Part shown: positions 22,047 through 31,288 of the stretch, one piece after another
How positions within the stretch are numbered: the first letter of the stretch is position 1
Layout: the number at the start of each line of letters is the position of its first letter
Source of the DNA: a virus
Direction: 5' to 3' (one strand)
Length of the DNA: 34,780 nucleotides
IMG/VR virus record: IMGVR_UViG_3300035034_000715
Coordinates: 1-34,780 of that record
Notes under the pieces: model-generated
Database searches by the model: none
What the model was told of the DNA's origin: nothing
What the model saw: only the letters and a program-made list of their open reading frames with translations
Made by a program: the position numbers and the translations under genes

Positions 22047-22078
22047 GGCGGTCACGCGTGCGGGAACGCGTGGCCGCC
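22047..22078 (+). other. 13-bp hairpin after the tail tube gene
   Basis: 22047-22059 pairs with 22066-22078 over 13 bp with a single wobble and a 6-base loop. It is the longest uninterrupted stem I found in an intergenic position. Only ACCTTCC follows, so it resembles an mRNA 3'-end stabiliser or weak terminator. Confidence 0.55.
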
Positions 22079-22122
22079 ACCTTCCCGAATTCCCGCATCC
22101 CGCAAACAAGGAATGTCCCGCC

Positions 22123-22497
22123 ATGAGTAAAGCAACAGCAAACGCCAAGACCAAGCCGGTTGAAGTACGCCTGGATCTTGGCGAAGAAGTCTATTTTCTG
22201 GTCCCGACTCTGTCGGCGATCAAGAAGATCAATCGACAGTTCGGCAACCTGCAGAACTGTTTCACGAAGCTGCGCGGCATGGATTTCGTCTCGATGGTCT
22301 ACATCGCGCAAGTCGGGTCTGATGCCCGCGGCGATTACGGCAAGGAATTGGAAAACCAGATCTATCGCGCCGGGCTTGCCGAAGCGATCGGCCCGCTGAT
22401 CGAGTATGTCGGGATCCTGATCAATGGCGGCCGTCCGCTGGAAGACGCGCCGATCGATCGCGACGACGACGAGGGCGGGCCGGAGGGAAAGGGATAA
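22123..22497 (+). CDS. Tail assembly chaperone, G-type (unshifted product)
   Basis: The 124-residue protein has TLSAIKKINRQFGNLQNCFT and a final acidic stretch (DRDDDEGGPEGKG). Size and position between tail tube and tape measure fit the G chaperone of lambdoid phages and the GTA tail chaperone. The last codons contain GGGAAAG, which allows the -1 extension annotated next. These chaperones bind the tape measure and are absent from the mature virion. Confidence 0.88.
   Translation: MSKATANAKTKPVEVRLDLGEEVYFLVPTLSAIKKINRQFGNLQNCFTKLRGMDFVSMVYIAQVGSDARGDYGKELENQIYRAGLAEAIGPLIEYVGILINGGRPLEDAPIDRDDDEGGPEGKG
22485..22491 (+). promoter_or_regulatory. Programmed -1 frameshift site GGGAAAG
   Basis: Read as G GGA AAG in the chaperone frame, this is the same heptamer that lambda uses between G and T. 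The stop of the zero frame (TAA, 22495-22497) lies two codons downstream, and the -1 frame is open from here to 22805. Confidence 0.85.
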
Positions 22498-22805
22498 GCC
22501 TGGAAGATTACTATATTGAGATCTTCCAGATCGCGACCGGCGCGCTGGGGTGGACCCCGGATGTCGCCGAGGCGACCCCGATCTATCAGATCCTCCAAGC
22601 CTATGACGGCCTGATCGCGTGGACGAAAGCGTCCACGCCCGGCGCGGCTGACGACAAGCGACCGGCGCGGTCGAAGGGAAAGCGCAAAACCCCGCCGCCG
22701 GATAAGACCCCGACGGTCGTCAAGCCGAAGACTCAATCGAACCGACAGGATGTCGCCCGCGGTCTGGGCGATTTTCTGCGGTCCCGTAAATCCCCCAAGC
22801 GATAA
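22488..22805 (+). CDS. T-type extension of the tail chaperone, made by -1 frameshift
   Basis: The -1 frame reads GISLEDYYIEIFQIATGALG, then IYQILQAYDGLIAWTKAS, then a basic Pro/Lys-rich tail, ending at TAA 22803-22805. There is no ATG, GTG or TTG start with a ribosome site at its head, so it is expected only as the GT fusion from 22123. The helical segment and the 10-base gap to the tape measure match the T domain, which recruits tail tube subunits in lambda. Confidence 0.85.
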   Translation, partial: KGISLEDYYIEIFQIATGALGWTPDVAEATPIYQILQAYDGLIAWTKASTPGAADDKRPARSKGKRKTPPPDKTPTVVKPKTQSNRQDVARGLGDFLRSRKSPKR

Positions 22806-22814
22806 GGCGGCCCG

Positions 22815-25800
22815 ATGGCAACAGTCGAAGAACTGCTGGTCCGCATCGACGCGTCGACGGAATCCCTGCGCCGCGAATTGAAGCGGGCCGAAAAGGGTGT
22901 CGACGAAAGTCAGAAGAAGATCGACCGGTCGCTGGGGCGGATCGACAAGCGCTTCGCATCCATGGGCGCGGCCGTGACCAAGGTCACCCGCGCCCTGGGT
23001 CCGCTGGGCGCGGCCCTGTCGGTCGGTGCGATGACGCGGTTTGCGTCGCAAACCCTGAAGACCGGCGACGCCTTGGCGAAGACCGCCGACAAGCTGGGTC
23101 TGACGATCGAAGGGCTGCAGGAACTGCGCTTCGCGGCCGAGCGGACCGGCGTCGCGTCGGGGACCCTCGACATGGCGATGCAGCGGTTTACCCGCCGATT
23201 GGGGGAAGCCGCGAACGGGACCGGTGAACTGCAAGGAACGCTGACCCGCTACAACATCGCGGTGCGGGATTCGAACGGCAACCTGCGATCGAGCGAAGCG
23301 GTTCTGGGCGATCTTGCCGAAGCGATCAAGAATGCCGGGACCCAACAGGAACGCTTGGGCATCGCCTTCAAGGCGTTCGACAGCGAAGGCGCGGCCTTGG
23401 CTGTCACCTTGCGGAAGGGGCGCGACGGCCTCGACGCGCTGCGCCAATCGGCCCGCGACGCGGGTGCGGTTATGTCGACCGACACGGTGCGGGCGGCCGA
23501 AGCCGCGAATGACGCGCTGGCGGTCATCGGGGAAACCGTTTCGACGGCGGTGTCGAACGCGTTCATCATCGCGACCGCGAACGTCCTGGCGTTCTTTGGG
23601 GTGATTTCGCAGTTCGACCTGATCGCCGATAAGGCGGAGCGTCTGGCCGAAATGGAAACCCGGATCGCTAGTCTCACGGCGAAGCTGTCGGAAGACCGCG
23701 TTCACAATCGCATGGGGTTGAGCCGCGAACTTGACGAATTGACCGCATCGGCGGCCGATCTGAAAGCCGAACTTGAAGATCTGGCGAAGCCGGGCGGCGG
23801 CGGCGGCAACGGCGGCGCGCTGGACGATTTCAACGATGCGGTTGAAAAGGCGTTTCTCGGACTGGAAAAACAGAACGTCGCGGTTCAGAACGCGGTTCTG
23901 ACCTTCGGGCAATCCGAAGGGGCGATCGCGCGGGTCAAGGCGGAACAGGAATTTCTGAACATCGCCCGTGAGCACGGGACCGTTCTGATCGAACAGCACA
24001 AGGACCGGCTGCGCGAACTGCTGGACGAATACGAACGCAACGTCGACGAAGCCGAAAAGGTCGAGGCGGCGGAAACCGCAGCGAACAAGGTGCGCGAAGA
24101 CGCAGCCAAGGCGGCGGAAAAGGCGGCCGAAGCGACCAAGGAATATAACGACAAGCTGGCGGAATTCCGGGCCGAGCCATTCCTGAACGCGCTGCGCGAT
24201 ATGCAGACCCTGTTGACCGATAAGATCGAGTCGGCGCTGTCTGGGTCGCTGGATAGTCTCGACGATTGGGCGGATGCGTTCCTGTCGATCGTCCGGCGCT
24301 TGGCCGCGAACCTGTTCGCGCAACAGTTGATCATTCCTATCATGTCCGCGGGCGCGGGCGCTTTCGGGATCAGCGCGTCGTCGGCCTTTGGCTTGCCGCA
24401 AAACCCGAACGGCGGGGCGGGTGGGATGGCGGGCGGTATTCCGGGCGGAATCAACCTTTCCGATCTGGCGTCGCTGTTCACTGGCGGCACGACCGGCGGC
24501 GGGTATTCCCTGATCGGTGCGGGCGGCGGCACGCTGGGGACGACGCTGTTCGGCCCGGCGACGGCGGGCGCGGTGCCTTACGGCACCGGGACGGCGCTGA
24601 TCGGCGGCGGTATGTTCGGGTCGAACGCGGTGCTGCAGGGGGCGTTCAACAATCTGTCGAACCCGCTGAACGGTCCGGCCGGGTTCGCGGGCAATTTCCT
24701 CGCATCGCAGTTTCTGGAACAGTCGACCGGATCCAGCATCGGCGGCACGATCGGCGGCATCGCGGGTGGTGCGGCCTTCGGCCCGGTCGGCGCGTTCCTG
24801 GGTGCCGCGGCCGGGAATTTCATCGGCGGACAGTTCGGCACCAATCCGGCGTCGGTCGGCCCGACCGGGGTCGCGATCACAAGCGACATTTTTCGCGACG
24901 GTCTGCCCGACATGCTGACCGGTGTCGACAATGGCGGCGACGCGACCGCCGCCGTGATGGCGCTGGAAGCGATCAATTCGGCGGTGGTGTCGCTGACCGA
25001 CGACCTTCCCGACGCGGTCCGCGCGACCGGTCTGTTCGGCCTGGATGTCAGCTATTACCCGAACCCGGAACCCGGAAGCGACGGCGACCGGTCGGCCGGG
25101 TTCGGGCTGAACGAAATGATCGACGGCGTCAAACGCGAGTTAAATATTTCCGGGCTGTCGGGCGACGAAGTGCTGTTCGAAGGGGTCAAGCGGACGCTGG
25201 AAAACGCGTTCGAAAGCCTGGGCGATTCCCGGCTGGATCTGGCCTTGGAGAACACCGCCGCCGAAACGCTGGAAGACCTGCTGGAAGATCTGAACTTCGC
25301 GCAGACGATCGCGGATTTCGTGAACGGTGTCGAAGCCGATGCGCCGCTGACCGCGGTCGAACAGGCGTTCGAAAATTTGTCCGATGCGATGGCCGACGGG
25401 ATCGATAAGGCGGAAGATCTGGGTCTGTCGGTGCAAGAGACGACCAACTATTTCAACAGCCTGTCGGATGCACTGTCCGAAGATGTTCAAGCCGGGTTCG
25501 ACGAAGCGATCCGGCAATCGACCGGACAGGGTTTTCTGACGACGGCGGGCGCCCTGCTGGATGCCCGAGATCAGAACAGCCGCGACGCGACCGCCGCGGG
25601 TCTGAACCTGAACGATACCGCGGGCGAACTGTTCGACGCGGATTTCAAGAATTTCGTGAACGGTCTGTCGCTGTCCGATCTGGTCACCCTTGCGTCTGAC
25701 GCGACCGTCGCCGCCGATGCCCATGCGTCCGCGATCGTCCGCAATGAAATCGTGTCTCGATCGGCGGCAGTCGGGATCGAGGCGCTGACCGACAGCTATC

Positions 25801-26756
25801 GCGAACAGGCAACCGAAGCGCAGCGGCTTGCGACCCAAGCGGCGGGCAATGCGCGCACCCTGCGCGCGGCGGCGGCGGGCTTACGGGTCAATACATCCTT
25901 GTCCCCGCTGGGTCCGGAAGCCCTGATGATGGAAGCCCGCGCGCAGTTCGACGCGGCCCTTGCCCTGGCGAACGACGACGATCCGACCGATGCCGAATCC
26001 CAGCGCGCGATCGAAGCCCTTCCGGCTTTGGCGCAGAGCGATCTTGAAGCGGCCCGCGCGTTCTATGGCTCGTCTGTCGCATACAACGCTGAATTCGAGC
26101 GGGTGCAATCGGCCCTTCTTTCGGTGGCGACCGATCAGGAAACGATCGAGCAACAGCAATTGTCGGCGCTGCGCGCGATCGAAGCGCTTCTGGGGGCGGC
26201 GAACGACAACGGCCCGACCTATGTGTCGGCCGGGAATGGGCAATATGTCTCGACCGCTGCAGGTGGATATGCGGCGGGCCTCGATCTGGGTTATGCACCG
26301 GACACAAACCTTGCGATCGCAACCGCCCTTCAAGCGGCGGGTATCACCTACACGGGCGCGGGCGAAGGACAGATCAACGCCCTTCGTCAATCGAATTCTC
26401 TGGCGAACGACATCATCACCGCGATGGGCTTCGCCGATGGCGGGGCGTTCGCCGCGGGAAATGTGATCCCGTTCGCGAACGGCGGGGTCGTCGATCAGCC
26501 GACCATGTTCAGCCTGGGGCTTATGGGCGAAGCCGGACCGGAAGCGATCATGCCGCTGCGCCGCGACGGCCGCGGGCGGCTTGGGGTGTCGGCCGGATCC
26601 GGCGGCGAAGGCGGCGCGTCGGTCGCGGTGCTGGCGTCCCAAATCGGGCGGCTGGAAGCCAAGCTGGAACAGATCGCGCAAAACACCGGGCGCACCGCGC
26701 GCCGGGGTGATCTGCAGACCGCCGCCCCCCGGCTTCGGGTCGGGGGCGGAAGATGA
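22815..26756 (+). CDS. Tail tape measure protein
   Basis: At 1313 residues it is the longest gene. The N-terminus is a coiled coil (ESLRRELKRAEKGVDESQKK). Hydrophobic Gly/Ala-rich segments occupy about 500-700. The C-terminus carries the typical ANGGVVDQPTMFSLGLMGEA followed by GPEAIMPLRR. Tape measures set tail length at about 0.15 nm per residue, giving a tail near 200 nm, hence a siphovirus. Upstream are the frameshifted chaperones, as expected. It overlaps the next gene by 4 bases. Confidence 0.95.
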   Translation: MATVEELLVRIDASTESLRRELKRAEKGVDESQKKIDRSLGRIDKRFASMGAAVTKVTRALGPLGAALSVGAMTRFASQTLKTGDALAKTADKLGLTIEGLQELRFAAERTGVASGTLDMAMQRFTRRLGEAANGTGELQGTLTRYNIAVRDSNGNLRSSEAVLGDLAEAIKNAGTQQERLGIAFKAFDSEGAALAVTLRKGRDGLDALRQSARDAGAVMSTDTVRAAEAANDALAVIGETVSTAVSNAFIIATANVLAFFGVISQFDLIADKAERLAEMETRIASLTAKLSEDRVHNRMGLSRELDELTASAADLKAELEDLAKPGGGGGNGGALDDFNDAVEKAFLGLEKQNVAVQNAVLTFGQSEGAIARVKAEQEFLNIAREHGTVLIEQHKDRLRELLDEYERNVDEAEKVEAAETAANKVREDAAKAAEKAAEATKEYNDKLAEFRAEPFLNALRDMQTLLTDKIESALSGSLDSLDDWADAFLSIVRRLAANLFAQQLIIPIMSAGAGAFGISASSAFGLPQNPNGGAGGMAGGIPGGINLSDLASLFTGGTTGGGYSLIGAGGGTLGTTLFGPATAGAVPYGTGTALIGGGMFGSNAVLQGAFNNLSNPLNGPAGFAGNFLASQFLEQSTGSSIGGTIGGIAGGAAFGPVGAFLGAAAGNFIGGQFGTNPASVGPTGVAITSDIFRDGLPDMLTGVDNGGDATAAVMALEAINSAVVSLTDDLPDAVRATGLFGLDVSYYPNPEPGSDGDRSAGFGLNEMIDGVKRELNISGLSGDEVLFEGVKRTLENAFESLGDSRLDLALENTAAETLEDLLEDLNFAQTIADFVNGVEADAPLTAVEQAFENLSDAMADGIDKAEDLGLSVQETTNYFNSLSDALSEDVQAGFDEAIRQSTGQGFLTTAGALLDARDQNSRDATAAGLNLNDTAGELFDADFKNFVNGLSLSDLVTLASDATVAADAHASAIVRNEIVSRSAAVGIEALTDSYREQATEAQRLATQAAGNARTLRAAAAGLRVNTSLSPLGPEALMMEARAQFDAALALANDDDPTDAESQRAIEALPALAQSDLEAARAFYGSSVAYNAEFERVQSALLSVATDQETIEQQQLSALRAIEALLGAANDNGPTYVSAGNGQYVSTAAGGYAAGLDLGYAPDTNLAIATALQAAGITYTGAGEGQINALRQSNSLANDIITAMGFADGGAFAAGNVIPFANGGVVDQPTMFSLGLMGEAGPEAIMPLRRDGRGRLGVSAGSGGEGGASVAVLASQIGRLEAKLEQIAQNTGRTARRGDLQTAAPRLRVGGGR

Positions 26757-28903
26757 GCGGTCAGCCGAAGACGATCTGGCTGATCAGTGTCGTCGCCCAT
26801 GACGGGACAGGCGAGGTCACCTTGCGCTATTCCGACGCGGGATATGTGACCAAGCCCGCCGACACCCCCGCGAATAAGATCTTCGCGCCCCGCATTGTCG
26901 ACCCCGGGTCGATCAGCCGGTCGATCTTTTCATCTGGGACGACCTTCGGGTCGGTGTCGGTCGGGTATGGTGTCCTGTCTCTGGCAAACCCCGACGGCGC
27001 GCTTGACGCGCTTCGGTCCTATGGCTGGGGTCGGTCGGTCAAGATCTATTCGCTGACCGGCCGACAGCCGAAGACCTTGGGGTTCGCGTCGGCGGTGCTG
27101 CGCTTTCAGGGGATCGTGAACCATATCGAAGCCGACTTCGACGAAATCCGGCTTGTGCTGCGCGATCAGATGGGTCTGTTGGATGCGCCGCTACAGGATT
27201 CGGAATTCGACGGATCGTCGACATCGACGACCGGGATTGAGGGGAACGACAACGTCGAGGGATCCCCGAAGCCCATGGCCTTCGGCGCCCTGTTGCTCAA
27301 TATAAAACCGGTTCTGGTCAACGCGTCGAAGGAAGTGTCGGCCTGGAATTTCGATCGGGCGGGGGCGACCAAGCCGACCGACACGATCACGGCACTTCGG
27401 AACGGCGGCGATACCTATACTCTGTCCGGCACCGATCACGCGGACGAAGCCGCACTGTTCGCGGCGACCGTGACAGCGGCGAACGCGGACACATCGCTTG
27501 CGGAAAGCCTGTTCCGGACCAACGGGTCGGTCACCAAGGATCTGACCGCCGACATTTCGGTCGCCCCTGAGGTCACCAATCTGCTGACCTATAGCGAAGA
27601 CTTGACGGTCTCGCCCTGGAACAACAGCGGGACCGTTACCATGACGGGGGATACGGACACCGCGCCCGACGGAAACGACACCGCCGACACCGTCGAGTCG
27701 ACAGGTGGACCGGCTGCAAACCGCTATCAGAACGTCACAGTCGCCAATGACTCCCTGGCCCGGACTGTGGCTATGTATGTCAAGCAAGGAACCAGTACCA
27801 AGGCGATTTTGCAGCTTGCCTATCTTGGCGGAACAGCGGTCGACACCTACGTCACGCTGACTTTCTCGACCGCAGCGGTGGCGATCAGCGGCGGCGGCGT
27901 CGCCAACGTGACGGACCACGGAGTAGAGGTCGTTGGGGATGGCTGGTATCGCATCTGGATCACCACGACAAACAACTCAAGCGGCAACACAACCTGCCGC
28001 CTGTCGATAGGTTCCGGCGAAACCGGGAACACGGTTGTCACCTGGGGCGGGATGGTGAACGAAGGCGGGGCCAAGCCCTACATCCCGACCGCGGCCGCGA
28101 CTGTCACCCGGCGGTGTGAGGCGACCGCGGCCCGGGTCGCCGAAGCAATTCTGGGTGAACACGGATACACGATCGAAGCCGACAGCCTGTTGAAACTCGA
28201 CGCGGCGATCCCGGCGCTGGTCGGCCTGTATTTCGACCGGCCGGTCACCATTCTGCAAGCCGCGCAATCGGCGCTTGAAAGCGCCGGCGGGTATCTGATC
28301 GACGGTGCGGCACCGGGGACCTACCGGGTCGGCCGGTTCAAGGCGCCGACCGGTACGGTCCGCAAGGCGATCACCGAAGACCTGATCCTGGACGAATCCG
28401 ATATTGCCCTGGAACTTGTGCCGATCGGCGACGATGGCGCTGGGATCCCCGCCTATAAGCTGACGATCGGATATTCCCCGAACTGGTTTCCGCAAGACGG
28501 CGACGCGCTGACCGGATCCAGCCAAGCGGATCGACAGAAGTGGTCGGCGCCGGGGCTGTTCACCGATCCCGCGACCGACGTGTCGGTTCAGACCAAACAC
28601 CCCGAAGCCCGGCAAGAGGTGATCGAAACCGCCCTTTCGGTCGAGGCGGACGCGATCGCCGAACAGACCCGTCGGCTGCTGTTCCTCAAATCCGAGTTGA
28701 CCCGGTTCAAGGTCCCGCTGACCGCGGCGCAAGCGGTCTGGGACAGCGACGGGGCAACCCCGCTTGCGATCGGCGACCGGGTGACCCTGCAGATGGCGCG
28801 GTTCGGCCTGGGGTCGGCGGTGGATTTCGTCGTCATCGGCACCGATCAGCGCTTCGCGGACGACGAAGTCGTTCTGGATCTGATCACTTCAAGCGGATGG
28901 TGA
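26753..28903 (+). CDS. Baseplate/tail-tip protein with inserted carbohydrate-binding-like domain
   Basis: The 716-residue protein starts MSGQPKTIWLISVVAHDGTG. The first 270 residues and the last 260 look like one tail-tip protein type seen in alphaproteobacterial phages. Between about 275 and 450 lies TNLLTYSEDLTVSPWNNSG followed by a beta-rich jelly-roll pattern ending WGGMVNEGGAKPYIPT. This matches the CBM-like domain often found in phage adhesion proteins (NLLxYSxDFxxxxW). The insert has visibly fewer GATC sites than its flanks, suggesting separate acquisition. It probably contributes to surface-sugar recognition. Confidence 0.7.
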   Translation: MSGQPKTIWLISVVAHDGTGEVTLRYSDAGYVTKPADTPANKIFAPRIVDPGSISRSIFSSGTTFGSVSVGYGVLSLANPDGALDALRSYGWGRSVKIYSLTGRQPKTLGFASAVLRFQGIVNHIEADFDEIRLVLRDQMGLLDAPLQDSEFDGSSTSTTGIEGNDNVEGSPKPMAFGALLLNIKPVLVNASKEVSAWNFDRAGATKPTDTITALRNGGDTYTLSGTDHADEAALFAATVTAANADTSLAESLFRTNGSVTKDLTADISVAPEVTNLLTYSEDLTVSPWNNSGTVTMTGDTDTAPDGNDTADTVESTGGPAANRYQNVTVANDSLARTVAMYVKQGTSTKAILQLAYLGGTAVDTYVTLTFSTAAVAISGGGVANVTDHGVEVVGDGWYRIWITTTNNSSGNTTCRLSIGSGETGNTVVTWGGMVNEGGAKPYIPTAAATVTRRCEATAARVAEAILGEHGYTIEADSLLKLDAAIPALVGLYFDRPVTILQAAQSALESAGGYLIDGAAPGTYRVGRFKAPTGTVRKAITEDLILDESDIALELVPIGDDGAGIPAYKLTIGYSPNWFPQDGDALTGSSQADRQKWSAPGLFTDPATDVSVQTKHPEARQEVIETALSVEADAIAEQTRRLLFLKSELTRFKVPLTAAQAVWDSDGATPLAIGDRVTLQMARFGLGSAVDFVVIGTDQRFADDEVVLDLITSSGW

Positions 28904-28906
28904 CCT

Positions 28907-29788
28907 ATGGCCGATAATACGATTCTGGCGTTTCCGAACTATGTGGCGGGGACGGTGGTCGCGACCCCGTCGATCGACGCGTTCGGATCCTGGGAAGCCG
29001 ATCTTCCGGCCGCAAACATCCTCGACCCACTGCTGTCGGTGGTCGCGCGTTCGACGGACGCGGCGACCGCGTCGACCAAACTGCAGGTTAATCTGGGCGT
29101 CGATCGGACGTTCCGGGTGATCGCGATCCCGTCGTCCAACATATCGCTCAACGGTCAGATCAAGGCGACGTGGTTTTCGGATGCGGCCTATTCCGTCGAG
29201 GTCGGAACGACCGGATGGGTCGACTATTGGGAAGACGCTTACGAATGGGGGGTCAGACCCTGGGGGACGCCCGACCTGTTCAGCAATAAGTTCAGCGCGG
29301 AAGATGTGGCCGGATACCCGGCGGTCTGGGCTTATTTGGCGGCCAATCTTGAGACCGCGCGATATTTTCAGATCGAGGTCGACGACACCGGGAACGCGGA
29401 CGGCTATGTCGAATTCGGCCGCCTTGTGATCGCGCCCGTGTGGCAATCCACGATCGCGCCGATTGAAGGGCAATCTTCGATCTCCTGGGAAAGCCGGTCC
29501 CGCCTCCGCCGGTCGCGGACCGGGGTGTGGTTCATCGACAGTAAGGCGGCGCCGCGGGTGGCGACCTGTTCCTTCCAGCATATTGCCACCGCCGAAGCGT
29601 TCACCTATCCCTTCGAAATGGCCCGGCTGCTGGATCGGGGGGGCGAGGTGTTCTTCATCACCGACACGACCGACACCTTCCAGCGGATGCGCCGCTGGTT
29701 TCTGGCGAACCTGCGCACCCTTCCCGATCTGACCTATACGAACGGCGGGCGGATGTCCGCGACAATCGAACTAGAGGAGATTCTTTAA
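28907..29788 (+). CDS. Minor tail / baseplate protein
   Basis: The 293-residue protein starts MADNTILAFPNYVAGTVVAT. It contains a discoidin-like stretch (ILDPLLSVVARSTDAATAST, LQVNLGVDRTFRVIAIPSSN) and an RTGVWFIDS segment. This combination recurs in siphophage tail-tip operons. Its TAA overlaps the next ATG (TAATG). Role inferred from position. Confidence 0.65.
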   Translation: MADNTILAFPNYVAGTVVATPSIDAFGSWEADLPAANILDPLLSVVARSTDAATASTKLQVNLGVDRTFRVIAIPSSNISLNGQIKATWFSDAAYSVEVGTTGWVDYWEDAYEWGVRPWGTPDLFSNKFSAEDVAGYPAVWAYLAANLETARYFQIEVDDTGNADGYVEFGRLVIAPVWQSTIAPIEGQSSISWESRSRLRRSRTGVWFIDSKAAPRVATCSFQHIATAEAFTYPFEMARLLDRGGEVFFITDTTDTFQRMRRWFLANLRTLPDLTYTNGGRMSATIELEEIL

Positions 29789-30567
29789 TGGCGACAGTTA
29801 CGGTCAACGGGGTCGAGTATGACAGCAACGGGGCTGTCTTCGCGGGCGTCGCTTACAAGGTCGGGATCATCGACTTCGCGTCCGACCTGCTGGCGGACAC
29901 CACGAAGGCGCTGACGACCACGTCGACCACGTCGGTCGCTGTCGGCACCGGATCGAAGGGGTTCACGATGGCGGCCGCTGTTCCCTTCGGGGTCGGCGCG
30001 TTCGTGCTGGTCGCCGACACGTCGGCGCCGACGACGAACTATATGGTCGGACAGGTCACCGCCCGATCGGGGACATCGCTGACCGTCAACGTCACCGCGA
30101 TCGCGGGATCCGGCACGATCGCCGCCTGGACGATTTCGGTTTCCGGTCCGACCGGCCCCGCCGGGACCCTGTCGGGGACGGCGACCGGTGCGATCAATAT
30201 GACGGACTATGAGTTCAGCCGCGCGAAATTGAAGGACTATTCCGAGACCCGCGTTCAGGCAAACACCGGAACGACCTACACGATCGACTTGGAAGACGGC
30301 AACGTCCACGAACTGACGCTGACGGGAAATGTGACCTACACGTTCAGCAACCCGCCCGCGACGGGAATAAGCGGGTCGTTCACGCTGATTCAGAAACAGG
30401 ACGGAACGGGAAGCCGAACGGTGACTTGGCCCGCGTCGGTTGATTGGGCGGGCGGTACCGCGCCGACCGTCACGGCGACGGCGTCGGGCGTGGACGTGTT
30501 CGCTTTCATCACCGTGGACGGCGGGGCGTCTTGGCTGGGCTTCACCGCCGGGCAGGCGTTCGCATGA
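29788..30567 (+). CDS. Tail fibre protein with collagen-like segment
   Basis: The 259-residue protein is Thr/Ser/Gly-rich. It has FGVGAFVLVADTSAPTTNYM and a short GPTGPAG collagen-like stretch near 128-134, typical of trimeric fibres. A beta-rich tip follows (VTYTFSNPPATGISGSFTL). It lies in the adhesion block of the tail operon. Confidence 0.75.
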   Translation: MATVTVNGVEYDSNGAVFAGVAYKVGIIDFASDLLADTTKALTTTSTTSVAVGTGSKGFTMAAAVPFGVGAFVLVADTSAPTTNYMVGQVTARSGTSLTVNVTAIAGSGTIAAWTISVSGPTGPAGTLSGTATGAINMTDYEFSRAKLKDYSETRVQANTGTTYTIDLEDGNVHELTLTGNVTYTFSNPPATGISGSFTLIQKQDGTGSRTVTWPASVDWAGGTAPTVTATASGVDVFAFITVDGGASWLGFTAGQAFA

Positions 30568-31274
30568 TCGGGGCAGCCAAGGCGGCGCTTCTAGGTGCTG
30601 CGGGAAATGGCGAACCGGCCGCGTTCCTTTACTATTTCGACGAAAACTCGACGACGACCTTCAACGATGAGGTCAGCGCAACCGCGGCGGTTCTGACGGA
30701 CAGCGGGACCGTTTCGTCGTCGACCAGCGGTGTTCCGTCTGGCGTGACGCGCTGGGTCCGCGTGGGTGCTCCCGGGGCGGGCAAGGGCTTCGACACCCCG
30801 GCGGTTATAGACGCGACGGGAGATTTCACAATCGAAATCACGGTCGCGCAAGACGACGTTTCCGCCCAAGGGACAGGTTTGTTTGTTTCCGACGGAACTG
30901 ATTCAGCCGACGGGACGGCGGAATATATCGGCGTTTTCACCGCGGCCGAAAATCTGCGCTTCAGGATCAACGGAACGAACTATGAAACCGGCGCGTCGGG
31001 CGCAAGCGACGCGACCGCCTATAGCCTCTGCCTGATGCGTTCCGGTGACGTGGTTTATGGGTTTGTCGACGGGTCCTTGATCATCTCGAAAGACATTTCC
31101 GGCCTTGGTCTGACCATCGGTTCGGCCTGTTTCGCAAGTGCGACCCGCCGCTATCCGGGCGACCCGGCTTCGTCCGGCAATTTCAACATCACCAATTTCC
31201 GCGGGTTCAACGCGGCGGTTTACGATACGGCGGGATACACCGCCCCGTCGCTCCCGCTGACGCTTGCGATATAG
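30564..31274 (+). CDS. Tail fibre protein with LamG/concanavalin-like fold
   Basis: The 236-residue protein starts MIGAAKAALLGAAG. The central part (ATGDFTIEITVAQDD, ENLRFRINGTNYETG, VVYGFVDGSLIISKD) has the strand pattern of LamG/laminin-like lectin domains found in phage receptor-binding proteins. ATGA coupling links it to the preceding fibre gene. It is a good candidate for host recognition. Confidence 0.65.
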   Translation: MIGAAKAALLGAAGNGEPAAFLYYFDENSTTTFNDEVSATAAVLTDSGTVSSSTSGVPSGVTRWVRVGAPGAGKGFDTPAVIDATGDFTIEITVAQDDVSAQGTGLFVSDGTDSADGTAEYIGVFTAAENLRFRINGTNYETGASGASDATAYSLCLMRSGDVVYGFVDGSLIISKDISGLGLTIGSACFASATRRYPGDPASSGNFNITNFRGFNAAVYDTAGYTAPSLPLTLAI

Positions 31275-31288
31275 AGACGGAGGTCCGC

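Noticed and set aside
22362-24401. 679-codon leftward open frame opposite chaperone and tape measure
   Set aside because: Mirror image of the tape measure coding frame; low complexity and no domain.
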